Source: Chara braunii | Lineage: Eukaryota > Streptophyta > Charophyceae > Charales > Characeae | Assembly (NCBI GenBank): GCA_003427395.1 | Contig: BFEA01000072.1 | Span: 2,526,707-2,569,147 of the forward strand | DNA length: 42,441 bases | Direction of reading: 5' to 3' | Shown: piece after piece, positions 31,577-41,889 of the stretch | How the letters are laid out: every line of letters starts with the position of its first letter | How positions within the stretch are numbered: position 1 is the stretch's first letter | Program-made: the position numbers and the translations under genes | Notes under the pieces: model-generated | Told to the model about the DNA's origin: nothing | Database searches by the model: none | Seen by the model: only the letters and a program-made list of their open reading frames with translations

Positions 31577-32151
31577 AACACTACAGCTACGACCTCTGCT
31601 ACAAGCTTGACCCCTATGCGACAGACCTACGGTTCAAGACCCGACGGACACACTGGCCCACGACAGACGACAACTGACTCCTAAGACACAAGTCACGGGT
31701 TCAAACACACAGGGGTACTGTACACAGGGGAGCGAGGTCTAGGGATCGAGCCCTGGGATCTGCATCCGCTACTGCATAGGTGAAAACCGTTTCACAGGCA
31801 TCTGGTCGAACTCAAGAGAAGAACTGAACAAAGTAACACAATCCATTTGGCTTCACAAAGTGGCGCTTTATGACTTCTGTTTTCCTTTTGGCTGGCCCCT
31901 CCAGCCATTTTGGTCCGGTAACGTCCGGCCTCCGAAGAACCTGGAATGTTATGTTTTAGAGTCTTGAACCTGCTTGGGAAAGCTGGTCGTGGTTTAAGAG
32001 GCATGATTGTTTTTGGGTCATATGTGATGCAAACCCTCAGGAAATTCTATTGTGTTGCCTAGGTGCATATTGTATTTAGGGGTCTGTAAAGGTTTCTCTT
32101 GGATTGTTGGAATGTCCTAGCAGCTAGCGTGATGCATGCACATGCGCCCAC
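31577..32151. other. Intronic sequence, no gene recognised
   Basis: Two T-arm-like strings, GGTTCAAGACC (31631) and GGGATCGAGCCC (31741), occur without a matching A box or tRNA fold. Confidence 0.4.
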
Positions 32152-32244
<93 letters not shown>

Positions 32245-32248
32245 CTGN

Positions 32249-32323
<75 letters not shown>
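32152..32323. repeat. (GA)n microsatellite with one N
   Basis: Pure GA repeat, split at 32241-32248 by AGCTCTG and N. The same AGCTCTG recurs at the right end (32322-32328), next to unique sequence. Confidence 0.97.
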
Positions 32324-32325
<2 letters not shown>

Positions 32326-32432
32326 CTGCTTGGGAGCTTCACATTGGGGGTGGTGGTGTGATTATGTCTTGGTTCACGTTCACGTTTCCTTTCCACTCCT
32401 ACATGCGAGTTACTGTGATTGGTGTTTTGCAG

Positions 32433-32579
32433 GTCTATGAATGGAATGTGGAAGCTTTGTTGTTACAGAAGGTGTATGCATCCGACAATAACCAGGGCTC
32501 TGATGCAAGAGACATTGCACTGGGGAAAGGCTCTTGTCTGTCTCCAAGCTTACCGAGACTGAGCAATGTCCAACGGCAG
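32433..32579 (+). CDS. Candidate host-gene exon, downstream
   Basis: A 49-codon exon lies between GGTGTTTTGCAG and a strong donor (CAACGGCAG|GTGAGT), with phase 0 at both ends, as in the exons near 22 kb. The peptide starts VYEWNVEALLLQKVY, a likely amphipathic helix, and ends in a Ser/Leu-rich LSPSLPRLSNVQ segment. No known domain is recognised. It fits directly after the CYRLQQ end of the exon at 22647. An RNA read across that junction would settle it. It begins about 100 bases after the GA microsatellite. Confidence 0.5.
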
Positions 32580-32784
32580 GTGAGTTCTACATCATTGTTG
32601 ATGCTTCCTTTTTTCCCCCTTCATTTGTTGTGAAAGGATCAAGATCCTGAACGCATTCAAGATCCACGTTGCCACAACAAGATTCACGCAATACAAGTAC
32701 ACACAGAACTTAATGACAGGTTTTCTCTCTCTCGCTCTCCCTCTTTCTCTTCTACCACTACTGCTTCTGCACTCATCCACACAG

Positions 32785-32919
32785 AGGTTGGGCGATCTTT
32801 TTCTAAATGTCCGTGCCCTCTCTTCTCTCACTCAGCTTTCCTGCTCCCAGCTATGGCACCCTGCGCCGTCGAGTACTTGCTCGCTAGGTACTGTCATTCA
32901 GCCAGGACCTTCACGCTGA
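32785..32919 (+). CDS. Possible terminal exon
   Basis: A long pyrimidine tract (CTCTCTCTCGCTCTCCCTCT and on) ends in CCACACAG at 32784, an excellent acceptor. In phase 0 the frame reads RLGDLFLNVRALSSLTQLSC and on to a stop at 32917-32919, giving 44 codons. A different frame in the same exon is also open (through LLARYCHSARTFTLNNAAV to a stop at 32954), so the true frame is uncertain. The 205-base gap from the previous exon has normal intron length. Confidence 0.3.
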   Translation, partial: RLGDLFLNVRALSSLTQLSCSQLWHPAPSSTCSLGTVIQPGPSR

Positions 32920-32954
32920 ATAATGCTGCAGTGGCTCTGCATGAGCGGAATTGA

Positions 32955-34219
32955 AGAAGGATGCATTCCCAGACTGTCAAGCTGCCTTTTGTCCTGCGAG
33001 GGGTGCCTCCCACATGGCTCGTGGCCGTGCCTGCCAAGCCCTGCTGTGGCTGACAAAGACTCGGACTGTCATGGGCCTTGCCCAGGACTGAGCTGTGACC
33101 TGACCCCAGAACTGGACACGTTGAGGCTGCCTGCTGACTGACTACTGTTCCTAGGCCTTATCCTACCAGATCTCTTTTTGTCTGCGAGAGTATCTACCGG
33201 GAAGATCTAAGGGCAGCCCTGTGATACAAAAGAAAATGGGACGTGGTACTGCTGTATGGGGGGTAGACTGCTGAGGCATGTGAATCCTTTCATTCCCACT
33301 GGCCCAATTTTGAGGGTCCTCCATGGGGAACTGCTTTGTTGGGCTAAAACTGCCTTGTGAAATCATCAGTGCCTATAAGGCTATAGGAATTTGTCAGCGG
33401 TGGTTTGGCATGAGCTGTCAAGACTTTGTTAAAGAAATGGTCATGAGGTTGAGAAAAAGATGACAGCATTAGGAGTACTCCACCCGTCAACTTCATGAAT
33501 CCACCTGCGTGCTTGCTTGTAGTGTGAGACAATGCAAGGCGCAGTCTTGCAACGTTGCTTCTTGGGAATCCACGTATCGTTTCGGGGTCTTAGTTTTGTC
33601 ATTTGGCTTTATGCTGTTGGCTCAGTCTCCCCCTCCTACCGGCTCTCAAGTTAGGCCTGATCTACTATGCGGTCAATGTCATAGTAACCTTCCAAATCAG
33701 GCAGAATCATCGATCTGCGTGAAGGGAAGGGTTGTCCTGAGTTCACAGGCAACAAATTTTGAAGTATGGAAGACAAAAAAGAAGGAAAAAAGAAGAGGAT
33801 AAGTACGAAGCTGTGGTGGAACATCGGTCGTATTGGATGTACTGTCAGCATCTTCCCACAGTCCTCTTTATGGGCGTAGCAGTTTCTGAGAAGTAAGTAT
33901 TCGAAAGAGCAATTGCTTGAGAACACAGCCACGGAAATGAGAATAGGTGCTTACGGGGACCAAAGAACTACCCACCTTCGACGTGAGGGCTGAGCTACAT
34001 CCCCCAATGTCAATGCTCTCTCGGACGATGGCCCATACCCACCCATACCAAGGCACTGGGTGGAGATGATCCCGGACGAAGCGCCCTGCGCCCACAGCGA
34101 GACCACGGGCGGGGCCAAGCTGGATGGGACGAGGGTCGACGCAGGCTCGGAAGTCCTTCTGGAGGGATGGGGCCCTACACTGCACAGGAAGTTGCATGCA
34201 TTGTCAGGTATCACAGAAA
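32955..34219. other. No gene recognised
   Basis: Short frames on both strands without motifs or convincing splice pairs. Confidence 0.4.
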
Positions 34220-34222
34220 ACT

Positions 34223-34337
34223 GCAGTTCAGTCCCTGATATTCACTTCAATTGCAGTTCAGTTCCGGATATCCACGGAAATTGCAGTTCATTCTGAGATA
34301 TTCACGAAAATTCAAGTTCAGTCCCTGATTGCAGTCT
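34223..34337. repeat. 30-bp tandem array
   Basis: GCAGTTCAGTCCCTGATATT and variants recur about every 30 bases at 34223, 34253 and 34283, with a partial fourth copy near 34313. Differences rise along the array. Confidence 0.8.
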
Positions 34338-34374
34338 AGTCTTGCTTACTGTGGACCACATGAGACATTACCAG

Positions 34375-34660
34375 GCCCACTCAGGCGGGCCCCTACTTGA
34401 GTTGCAATGTCAAGCACGCTCTAGTGGGCTCATTGACTATATTGTGGAGACCACTCAGGCAGGCTCATTGATTGCCTTGCCGAGCCCACTCAGGCGGGCT
34501 CATTGACTACATTGTCGAGCCCACTCAGGCGGGTTGATTGATTGTGTTGCCGAGCCAACTCATGCAAGCTCATTGACTACATTGTCAAGCCCACTTCAGC
34601 AGGCTCATTGACTGCATTGTCAGGCCCACTCAAGTGGACGTACATTGAGTTGTCATTTGT
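34375..34660. repeat. 35-bp tandem array
   Basis: CCCACTCAGGCGGGCTCATT followed by GACTACATTGTCGAG is repeated with a 35-base period (starts near 34450, 34485, 34520, 34555, 34590, 34625, with two more diverged copies to the left). It has no open frame of note. Confidence 0.85.
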
Positions 34661-34905
34661 CGAATCATGTCATATTGTCTGGCTACTAGGACCATTCAGG
34701 CTGGCCCACTACCAACGAGGGTGTCGATTTTCGTACGAGGCAGATTACTCAGGTAGATACCTTTTGACTGGATCCTTTCCTGTGTAGTATGACCAAATGG
34801 GGCAGGGCCGAGAGGTTCGCAAATTATTGCCGTGGACATCAGTCTTTTGTAATTAGGGTGAATGAGTCATCTTCATCATGACATGTTTTTGTCATTACCT
34901 ATTGG
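34661..34905. other. No gene recognised
   Basis: Unmatched sequence between the array and the first ORF of the plus-strand cluster. Confidence 0.4.
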
Positions 34906-35112
34906 GTGAAGGGAGCTGAAAAGGGATTAAAGGGTGCAACCTATGACAGGATCACGGACTACATCTTTCACAGGGAGAGCTATTGGAGGGCCTATTGGTT
35001 GCATGCCGTTTTCCCCCTAGTCCCTTCTGCCCTTGGAGGGGTGCTTTTTGCCTTCAAGAGCTGCAACCCCAGACCACCCAGTCGATGCCAGGAGCTGAGT
35101 AAAAGTGTGTGA
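34906..35112 (+). CDS. Short unidentified ORF
   Basis: 68 residues with GATYDRITDYIFHRESYWRA, aromatic and charged, then a Pro/Cys-poor tail. No family is recognised. It is the first of a run of plus-strand frames leading to the gag-like region at 39.7 kb, and may be a broken upstream part of the same element. Confidence 0.25.
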   Translation: MKGAEKGLKGATYDRITDYIFHRESYWRAYWLHAVFPLVPSALGGVLFAFKSCNPRPPSRCQELSKSV

Positions 35113-35201
35113 GAGGCAGCAAGCCAAGAAGCTTCGCAAGAAGGTGGCTAAGTCAGGACTTCCTGTGACGGCTTGTATCGACCGACCTTAGCCCGACCAG
35201 T

Positions 35202-35261
35202 CCGATTTTGATTCTTGCAGTGTGAGTGACACCGATTTTGATTCTTGCAGTGTGTGTGAGA
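35202..35261. repeat. 30-bp tandem duplication
   Basis: CCGATTTTGATTCTTGCAGT followed by GTG is repeated at 35202 and 35232. Each copy ends in TTCTTGCAG, which looks like a 3' splice site. Confidence 0.85.
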
Positions 35262-35464
35262 TTATTTCGAGTGGGATACTCACAGAGAATGAGACACTAG
35301 ATACAGGGAGACTACATAGAGGGAGGAGGGAAGTTCTTCGACGTATTGCAAATCTCCTCGTGAGATACTGAACGGAAACGGACTACATCCCTTTATGTCC
35401 GAGGGGAAGGAGTCCAAGGATGTGGCAGGCCTCTTAAAGGGGCAGGGACCAGTCCCATACTTGG

Positions 35465-35827
35465 GTGATGGATACAATCACCTTGTTGGCTTCAAGTTCC
35501 ACGATGCAGGCATTCCGGCGGAACCTTGGTGGAGATCGATTCCTTGACCACGGACAAAGACGCATTGAGGTCTTGATACGGGCGAGTGGAGACATCTCTT
35601 TGGCGGGGGAGTTATATCTCAGAAGCGCGGTGGATAAGGAGATCGCTAGATGCATGGCCATCTTACTACAAATCGATCCAACGACTACCCTGGACACTTA
35701 TTTCGTTGTGCCCGAGTCAATGGCAACTATCATTCCCCCCATGGCCAAGGACCTGAGAGTTCCTAAGGCGGAGTCACATATTGCGGAACGCACTCTTGAG
35801 GGTCTTCCTCTTGTTATTATTGATTGA
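35465..35827 (+). CDS. Unidentified 120-residue ORF
   Basis: An open frame of ordinary composition: DRFLDHGQRRIEVLIRASGD, ELYLRSAVDKEIARCMAILL and a hydrophobic, Pro-containing end (PPMAKDLRVPKAESHIAERT). It reads like a globular protein piece rather than low-complexity sequence, but I recognise no domain or catalytic motif. There are no clear splice sites. On the same strand and upstream of the gag-like frames, it could belong to that element. It could also be a host fragment. Confidence 0.3.
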   Translation: MMDTITLLASSSTMQAFRRNLGGDRFLDHGQRRIEVLIRASGDISLAGELYLRSAVDKEIARCMAILLQIDPTTTLDTYFVVPESMATIIPPMAKDLRVPKAESHIAERTLEGLPLVIID

Positions 35828-37144
35828 GACTACCCCTCTGACACTGAGATGTATATCTATTGATTTATTATTATGACTTATTGGTGATTGCAGCCCTCCA
35901 ATGGCTGCTCCCTGCATCTCCTGCGTACTTCTTGTAAGTCTTGTGTCTTTCGTCATGGCCTTGCAGAGTCTGACTTTTGGTCTTCTCACCTTTCATTCAT
36001 CATTTTTTTTTCAAGTCGCGATTTGGTAAAAGGGAAACACTAGCAGCATTAACTCATTCACTTACCTAGGTCACTTTCAAAGCCACTCAAGGACTGCTAG
36101 GGACTAGGGACTCCATGGACTTCGATTCTGGTTTTTACACGGGGTCAGGCACAGGTGAGAAAACCAAATGCCTCGCTCTAAGCCATGTCGCTGCTAGCTG
36201 GAGGGGATATAGTCTTGCAAAACTCTACGAACTTGTTGAAAGTGGCTAAGGTTGACTCGAACACATTCATTTTACATCCTATCGTTTCCTTAGTAAAAGC
36301 ATTCCAACTAAAAACATTGTGTAACAGTCTGCCAATCTACAAAGCTGCTGCACCCGGTCCTGTGAGAATAATTAAACTGAGCCGTGGAAGTGGTGGGGGC
36401 GCGTCAAAAATGGCGCTGTTGCTGGGGACTCAAACATCTTGAGTTTCTGGGAACAGACCCTGATCACAACATCCTGTGACAAAGCAGCAGTCTATGGTCT
36501 AACCCATCTCAGGGAACAGACCCTATTTTCATTGAGAAGTATATAACCTATGAACGAGATACGACAACCGTTCATGAGCTTGTCAGTTGACTTCTTGACA
36601 CCAAGGAATACTATATACCGCCATATATAAAGGAAGGTGCAGACCAGGAACCAAATTATTTCACTTGTTGGAACATCATTGTGAGTTGAATTGAGCGAGA
36701 GATGGACTTGCCGAGGCAGCAAGGGAAAGAAGGCAAAATAGAGTTTGGTGCCTGAGGTATGTGAGGGAATTCCAAGTCCGGTAGGCGGCATATCTGGTAG
36801 GCAACTTGTGACAGTGGTGATAAGGGCAATCAGCCCTGACAAAGATCATAACAAGTGCTGCTTTTCCCTACATAATCGAGCGGTGTGTGACTTGTGAGCA
36901 TGACTCGATGATTCTATATGGCCTTGTGGTTTCGACAACTATGATGTGAGACCAGGGATCAACTTCGAGGCAAGAAGGTACATTGGAGTATACTACCCAA
37001 AGAGTTTGAGAGGTTCCCAAGTCCTGTGCTGAACAACTTTTGTGACGGGAGGGACTGAGGACCAATCTTGAATGTCGTCGTGAGGAGCCGATGGTGGTGA
37101 GTGATGCCAGCTGATACCTACGTTCCTAACATTGGAGAGCGCTT
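35828..37144. other. No gene recognised
   Basis: Several frames of 60-116 residues lie on the minus strand, but none has a motif. Confidence 0.35.
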
Positions 37145-37366
37145 TTGTTTCGAGGTGTATTCGAAGGAGCAGCAAGTTATTGTGATCGGGTTGTGAGAGG
37201 TTGTGAGTCTCGTCTTGGACGGGCTGATGAGCTTGAGATGATTGAGCACTACATAAGGCTTATGAGAGCAGCAGCATTCGAGGTGATCACTGATCAGATT
37301 GGGATTCATCATTTGTTGGATCGTAAGAGTTCTAAAGGTAACAGGGTGACCGTATATGACAAATAG
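37145..37366 (+). pseudogene. Broken ORF of the 37-41 kb element
   Basis: A helical frame, with LGRADELEMIEHYIRLMRAA and then IGIHHLLDRKSSKGNRVTVY, ends at a stop at 37366. It stands upstream of the first copy of the duplicated segment. No family is recognised. Confidence 0.3.
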
Positions 37367-37539
37367 GAGACTATTCTGTCGGCTAGTGGAAGACCCGTTG
37401 TCGACTCGCCTTGAGGAAGAAGTATTGAAGAGACTCTCATATGTCCTAGACGAATGCGAGCTTCCTTGGGACTAAGCACATCTGGGAGAAGGACAACGTT
37501 GGGTCCTTTCCTGAGAAGTCTTCACCAGTTATCTCATAG

Positions 37540-37990
37540 TTGATAACGAACTTGAGACCGTTCACGACCGGAGGTGCCTTCCCTTATGAGATTGATAGGT
37601 ACACTGTCTTGGCTATACCTGAGAAAGAGGAGAAGACGTACGTGCTGGTAATGCGCTTTCTCGAGACGGATGAGTATATGATTTGTGGCTGTACATGTCT
37701 GCCACAAGCAGATTGTGCCGGCAGCATGCAGGGTGTCATCGATGGGCATTAACTCAGATTCATAAGTACAAGGAGAAGCTCCTGAAGCACGGAAAGAAAG
37801 TGGCTTGCAAAACAGAGCTTACTGAGTACAAGCACTTTCCTAGCCCTCCTATCCCTGATCGCTTCTGCACGGAGAGAACTAGGAGCCTATGATCAATATT
37901 GCGTAGAGAGATAGGAAGTGGAACAAGACTTGTCAGGAAGGAGGCGAGAGTGGTGAACCTATAGCAAACAAAAACAAAGTAGGGGTTGAG
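37540..37990 (+). pseudogene. Duplicated protein segment, copy 1 (degraded)
   Basis: Two frames, 37540-37752 and 37683-37892, joined by a frameshift near 37745, give LETDEYMICGC ... KYKEKLLKHGKKVACKTELT ... FPSPPIPDRF. The order and spacing match copy 2 at 39240-39590. A following EIGSGTRLVRKEARVV string matches copy 2's EIGGGNLGEMVKEW. I do not know the family. The pair looks like a repeated unit inside a long gag or a gag-linked protein. Confidence 0.45.
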
Positions 37991-38123
37991 GAACATTCAC
38001 CGGAGGATGTCAAGATAGGTTGATCAATTTACTTATAAAGTGCATGTTTAGGTTGCTTCTATCGAGGTTGAGGGGACCGCGAGGACCAACTCAAGGTTGA
38101 GTTATTGGTGAGAGCGAGAGTTA

Positions 38124-39226
38124 GTGGAGACCTACTTTGATCGCATGAGAGTGGCAGCTCCGGGCGTGGCTACTAGCCAACCCGAGATCAAGTTTCAGTT
38201 TACGTTTGGAGTCACTTTCGGATCAAAGCGTCCTACAGTTAACCCGTATTTTATATTATACTATATGTGGGGAAGCGCGCGAACGTACGCTGTTTGTTAT
38301 ACTTCCTGCCTGCCATTGAAACTAAGTGGTAAGGTCCAAATCGGCGGATACTGACCGTATGGGAGTTGATTACCCATCTATTGATATTGATCGTGCAGTC
38401 GCTATGCACGTGAAGTGAGAAGGTATGATGCTCGCCAAAAGACCGAGAAGCCAATGCCTCGAGGTATATTCCACACCCAGCCCATGATTGTGCTTTGCCT
38501 TTCCTTCTTGGCCCATTAATCCAGAGGTGATGAGAGATGCCAGAGAGGAGGAAAGGGATCGCTGATAGCACTGTTCTGGGATACTGAGTCGGGTGGAACC
38601 GATTGTGAATGACATCTTTACGAAGTGGGAGCAAGAGAGGAGAAGAGAAGTGGCTGCTGCAAGTCATAAGGAACAGGTTGAAAGAAAGGAGGCATAGAAC
38701 CAGTACGACTCTCAGTGGCTAACGAGAAGGGAGACAGATTGAGATTGCTAGAGCTAACAAGGATTGTGATATTGAGGGTAACGTAGTGAAGGAAGGGCTG
38801 AAGTGAGAGTTAATGAGACAAAGTTTGGAAAACATGAGGGCTCTGGAAATTGTGTTATTGATTACTATAAATTGATAATCTTATTTTTGTTAAAGTTTGG
38901 GTGAAAAGTTCAATAACCCAATAACAGCTACTTTAGACAGACGTGAAAGTTCAAATTTGTGGGTTAGTTTTTGTGATTGGGTTACCAACAAGAGTTGGAG
39001 CTACGAGGATTAGTGCAGGTTAGGCCTGTTGAGTTGTAGAACAGCCCGGGGTCCAGAGACGGCGGTGTTGTACATTAGCATAGGTGAGTCTTGTATTAAC
39101 GAGAGCAAGGGACAACTTTACATTGACATCGGCGCCTTTGGAGTTGAGGGAATGCATAAGGTAATGCATAAGGTCTATGATGAGATTGGGAGATTTAGAG
39201 AGATCCTGAGCAAGGTGAAAAATTAG
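38124..39226 (+). pseudogene. Broken ORFs between the two copies
   Basis: Plus-strand frames at 38124-38354 (TYFDRMRVAAPGVATSQPEI) and 39029-39226 (LYIDIGAFGVEGMHKVMHKV) are open pieces on the same strand, with stops between them. The stretch 38360-39020 has no plus-strand frame of note. It is AT-rich near 38870-38990. No domain is recognised. Confidence 0.3.
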
Positions 39227-39239
39227 GTAGGAGACTAGT

Positions 39240-39590
39240 TATGAGTGGCTACTGCCCTTTGATCTCCTTGCCTTGAAGGTTCTGGACACTGGTGAGTATG
39301 ATGTGAGACCTTACGTCCCATCAGTAAGGGAGAAAGGAATGGATCAAGAGTCCTTTCGATATTGGATTAGTAGTGTGATTGACCAAGAAAGGAGGGAGTT
39401 AGAGAGGAGAGGAGACAAGGTGACTTGTGATACGAGACCCAAAGTTTTTGACAGGTTCCCTGGGCCACGACTGCCAGACTACTTCAGTGACGGCCAAAAC
39501 TGTGAGCCTATCTTAACACAGTCTCAAGAGATAGGAGGTGGAAACTTAGGAGAGATGGTTAAGGAGTGGGAGCCCATGAAGTCGGCCTAG
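39240..39590 (+). pseudogene. Duplicated protein segment, copy 2
   Basis: The frame reads LDTGEYDVRPYVPSV ... SVIDQERRELERRGDKVTCD ... FDRFPGPRLPDYF and ends in EIGGGNLGEMVKEWEPMKSA. It is clearly related to copy 1, with more residues intact. It lies just upstream of the gag-like capsid frames, so it may be an N-terminal region of that gag. Confidence 0.45.
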
Positions 39591-39739
39591 CTCCTCCACA
39601 AGACAAGACGAGGTGGACACAACCACCGTCCAGGCTAAATCGAATAGAGGCCATGAAGAAAGCAATGGACGAAATGAATGTCCGGTTAGACCTTCCAAAA
39701 GCGAAGGTGCCGCCCGAGAACATCCCATGTTCTTATGGT

Positions 39740-40500
39740 ACTTAGATTTGGGATTTCTTAGAAGAGTATGAGATATTTGGGTAACCGGACCGACAAGCAG
39801 AATCAGAAAGCTCTGCTAGCCTATGTTGACCAAAAGATGAGAGTATCAGTGACAAAAGTGAATCAGGGATTGCCAACTTGGGCGGACGTCAAGAGAAAGC
39901 TGGAGGACGGGTACGAGATGGAGTCTCCACTACAATGCATGGACGTGCGGTGTGCAAAGTTTGCACATTTGTTCGATTCCTAGAGGAGTTCAAGCGGGCC
40001 GCTAGGAGGGGCCCCTTCCTAGACGAGGCACGGAAGTGGCACATCCTGCCGACCAACTTTGCAGAGGATGCAAGGAAAGGGGTAGAGCTGCCCACTATCC
40101 TTTGAGGTGGGAAGAGAGAGTCGAGATGGCTCGACAGCTTCTCAGTGTCTCAAGGAGAAAGTGGTATCTGAAATATATGAAGGCAATAAAAAGTCAGAAA
40201 GAGGAATACCATGAGACCATAGAGGGAAGAAAGCCGAATATATTTTGGACCTTTTGGTTAAGCTCGGAAGTACTGGGCGGTTGACTTTTCCTGCCCCGAC
40301 TGCTCGGGTTCTGACTGGGCCTGAGGAAGAGAAGGGGGAAAGGAAGAGGGAGAAGCGAAAGAATAAGAGTGATAGTAAGAGTAGTGATGATGAGAGGAGA
40401 AAGGAAGAGAGAAAAGAAGGGACAGAGACAGGAACCGGGATAGGAACTGGAATAGAGGAAACAGGAGTCAAGATGGCTGTGGGCGGGATAGGTCTCAAGT
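39740..40500 (+). pseudogene. Gag-like capsid region with frameshifts
   Basis: Frames in three phases run on: FLEEYEIFG, DKQNQKALLAYVDQKMRVSV, LPTWADVKRKLEDGYEMESP, LEEFKRAARRGPFLDEARKW, GRKPNIFW, LLVKLGSTGRLTFP, then a long Lys/Glu/Arg/Ser tail (40330-40440). The 'Leu-Glu-Glu-Tyr ... Trp-x-x-x-Lys-x-x-Leu-x-x-x-Tyr' arrangement is that of retrotransposon capsids. Frameshifts lie near 39780, 39975, 40105 and 40250. It leads directly into a zinc knuckle. Confidence 0.5.
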
Positions 40501-40826
40501 TGCTACTACTGTGATATGGAGGGGCGTACCATCACTCGGTGTTCGCCTCTAGGGAAGGAGATAGAAGGGTGGATGTTGAAGAGGAATCCCAACAGGCACA
40601 TCTGTGATGCCGCCTGGAATAAGAAAATGACGTCCGAACTAAGGCAGAAATGAGGTCTGTGATCCAAGAACAAGCAAAGGCAGCTAAGGATAAGAAAAAG
40701 AAGGTGAAGGTCAATGCTATCTCCGTCGATGGCATCCTACCGCCTGACCTGGTAGCCAGTGAAGGTGGTACGAGCAGTCAGGGACTGCATATGTCTCATA
40801 TTAGTGAGAAGGAAATCGAGAAGTAG
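40501..40826 (+). pseudogene. Gag C terminus with His-to-Arg zinc knuckle
   Basis: CYYCDMEGRTITRC at 40501-40542 has the exact C-x2-C-x4-[H]-x4-C spacing of a retroviral-type knuckle, with Arg in place of His. The frame reaches a stop near 40651. With a one-base shift it continues through a Lys-rich segment (EQAKAAKDKKKKVKVNAISV) to a TAG at 40824-40826. No protease or RT follows, so the element is truncated here. This and the knuckle of element A are damaged at different positions. Confidence 0.6.
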
Positions 40827-41889
40827 GGCCAGTGGCAAACGGGGATGTGGGCAGCTTGCGCTCAACCACAATCAACATGGTGAGGCTTGTACTTGAGAGG
40901 CACAGTAAAAGAGGAACTGCAAGAACAGATAAAAGGGGTACCCCAAAGAAAGACAAAGTTACGATAGCCAAGAAGGGGATATAACGGATTTATTCTGCTT
41001 CAGGTTGCTTGCTATCAGGGTAAAACTGTTTCATTGTTGGGTTGGCTCATCTTTAGTGTGCTTTTGTCTGCAACAGGTGCTTCGTTGTCTACAACAGAGG
41101 TAAAGCTTTCGATCTGCTCATCTGGGTGGAATAGGGGCTGTTGTGGTGAGACTTTACAACACACTCAGTTCATTTTCTCAGAGATGCAACATCTGACAAT
41201 TGTAAGGGCTATATGGACTGAGATGATAAATTGTCTTCTTATCAGCTTGGTGTTGCATGTGGTGGTCATTGATCAAGCAGGCTATCCACTTCTCACAGCG
41301 CACTCGGATGTGTTTCCATGCAGGGAGTCCAGAGCTCTTAGCTGCCCTTGCTCATGCTGGGTAAGTGGGTGGTTTTCCGGTGTTGCATATGCTATCAGCT
41401 CATCATATCAGTTATTGTGCTTCTATTTGCCCTGCCTTTATCTGTGCTGCTGCAGGTCGTATGTTGTTGCTGGTGTTCCTGTGCAGCTACTGGGCTGCTT
41501 TCTTTTTCCTGCTCCATTTCAGTTTGCTGGTGCTATGGGAAGTGGATGTGTGATGCACACGACTTCTGACGCATACCCATCAGACATAGGCTATGTGCAG
41601 ATCTAAGAATCGCCACATGAAGAAAGACGTACAACAATGCAAGGAAGGAGAGGAAAAATGCATGGAAGAAAGGTCCCTCCTGGCACACACACATGGGGAG
41701 AGAAGTGGGGATGATGGAGGTCGGAGATGAAGATGAAAGGTGGGAGAACACCAGGACAAGAGAGTGGCAACTCAAACGTCACAGCTGAGTAATAATAGTC
41801 TCTCCAAGTCCCACAATCATCACAAAAACAGCATGTCGAGTCTGAACCTGGTGGCATAACCTCCCTGAAATAGTTGTCGAAGGCTCTTG
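40827..41889. other. No gene recognised; contains 54-bp repeat copy 2
   Basis: A 190-residue plus-strand frame (41034-41606) is rich in Cys, Leu and Ser and would suggest membrane segments, but it includes the 54-bp repeat and has no recognisable motif. I do not annotate it as a gene. CAACAG strings at 41074 and 41092 resemble acceptors without matching donors. Confidence 0.35.
41111..41164 (+). repeat. 54-bp repeat, copy 2
   Basis: 47 of 54 positions match 21744-21797 in the same orientation, while the flanks do not align. Confidence 0.7.

Larger units (their letters stand above)
22648..32432 (+). other. Inferred ~9.8-kb intron filled with transposon remnants
   Basis: The donor at 22648 (GTACTC) and the acceptor at 32431-32432 (GGTGTTTTGCAG) flank two phase-0 exons on one strand, and the sequence between holds a chromovirus end and several LTRs, all annotated separately. 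If the microexons at 22767 and 22880 are used, the large intron is 22901-32432. That both exons belong to one gene is inference. Confidence 0.4.

Noticed and set aside
31630-31760. Second tRNA/SINE candidate from T-arm-like strings
   Set aside because: No A box at a proper distance and no foldable cloverleaf.
32136-32633. Glu-Arg repeat protein
   Set aside because: Translation of the GA microsatellite and through an N.
41034-41606. 190-residue frame suggesting a Cys-rich membrane protein
   Set aside because: It includes a 54-bp dispersed repeat and shows no conserved motif.
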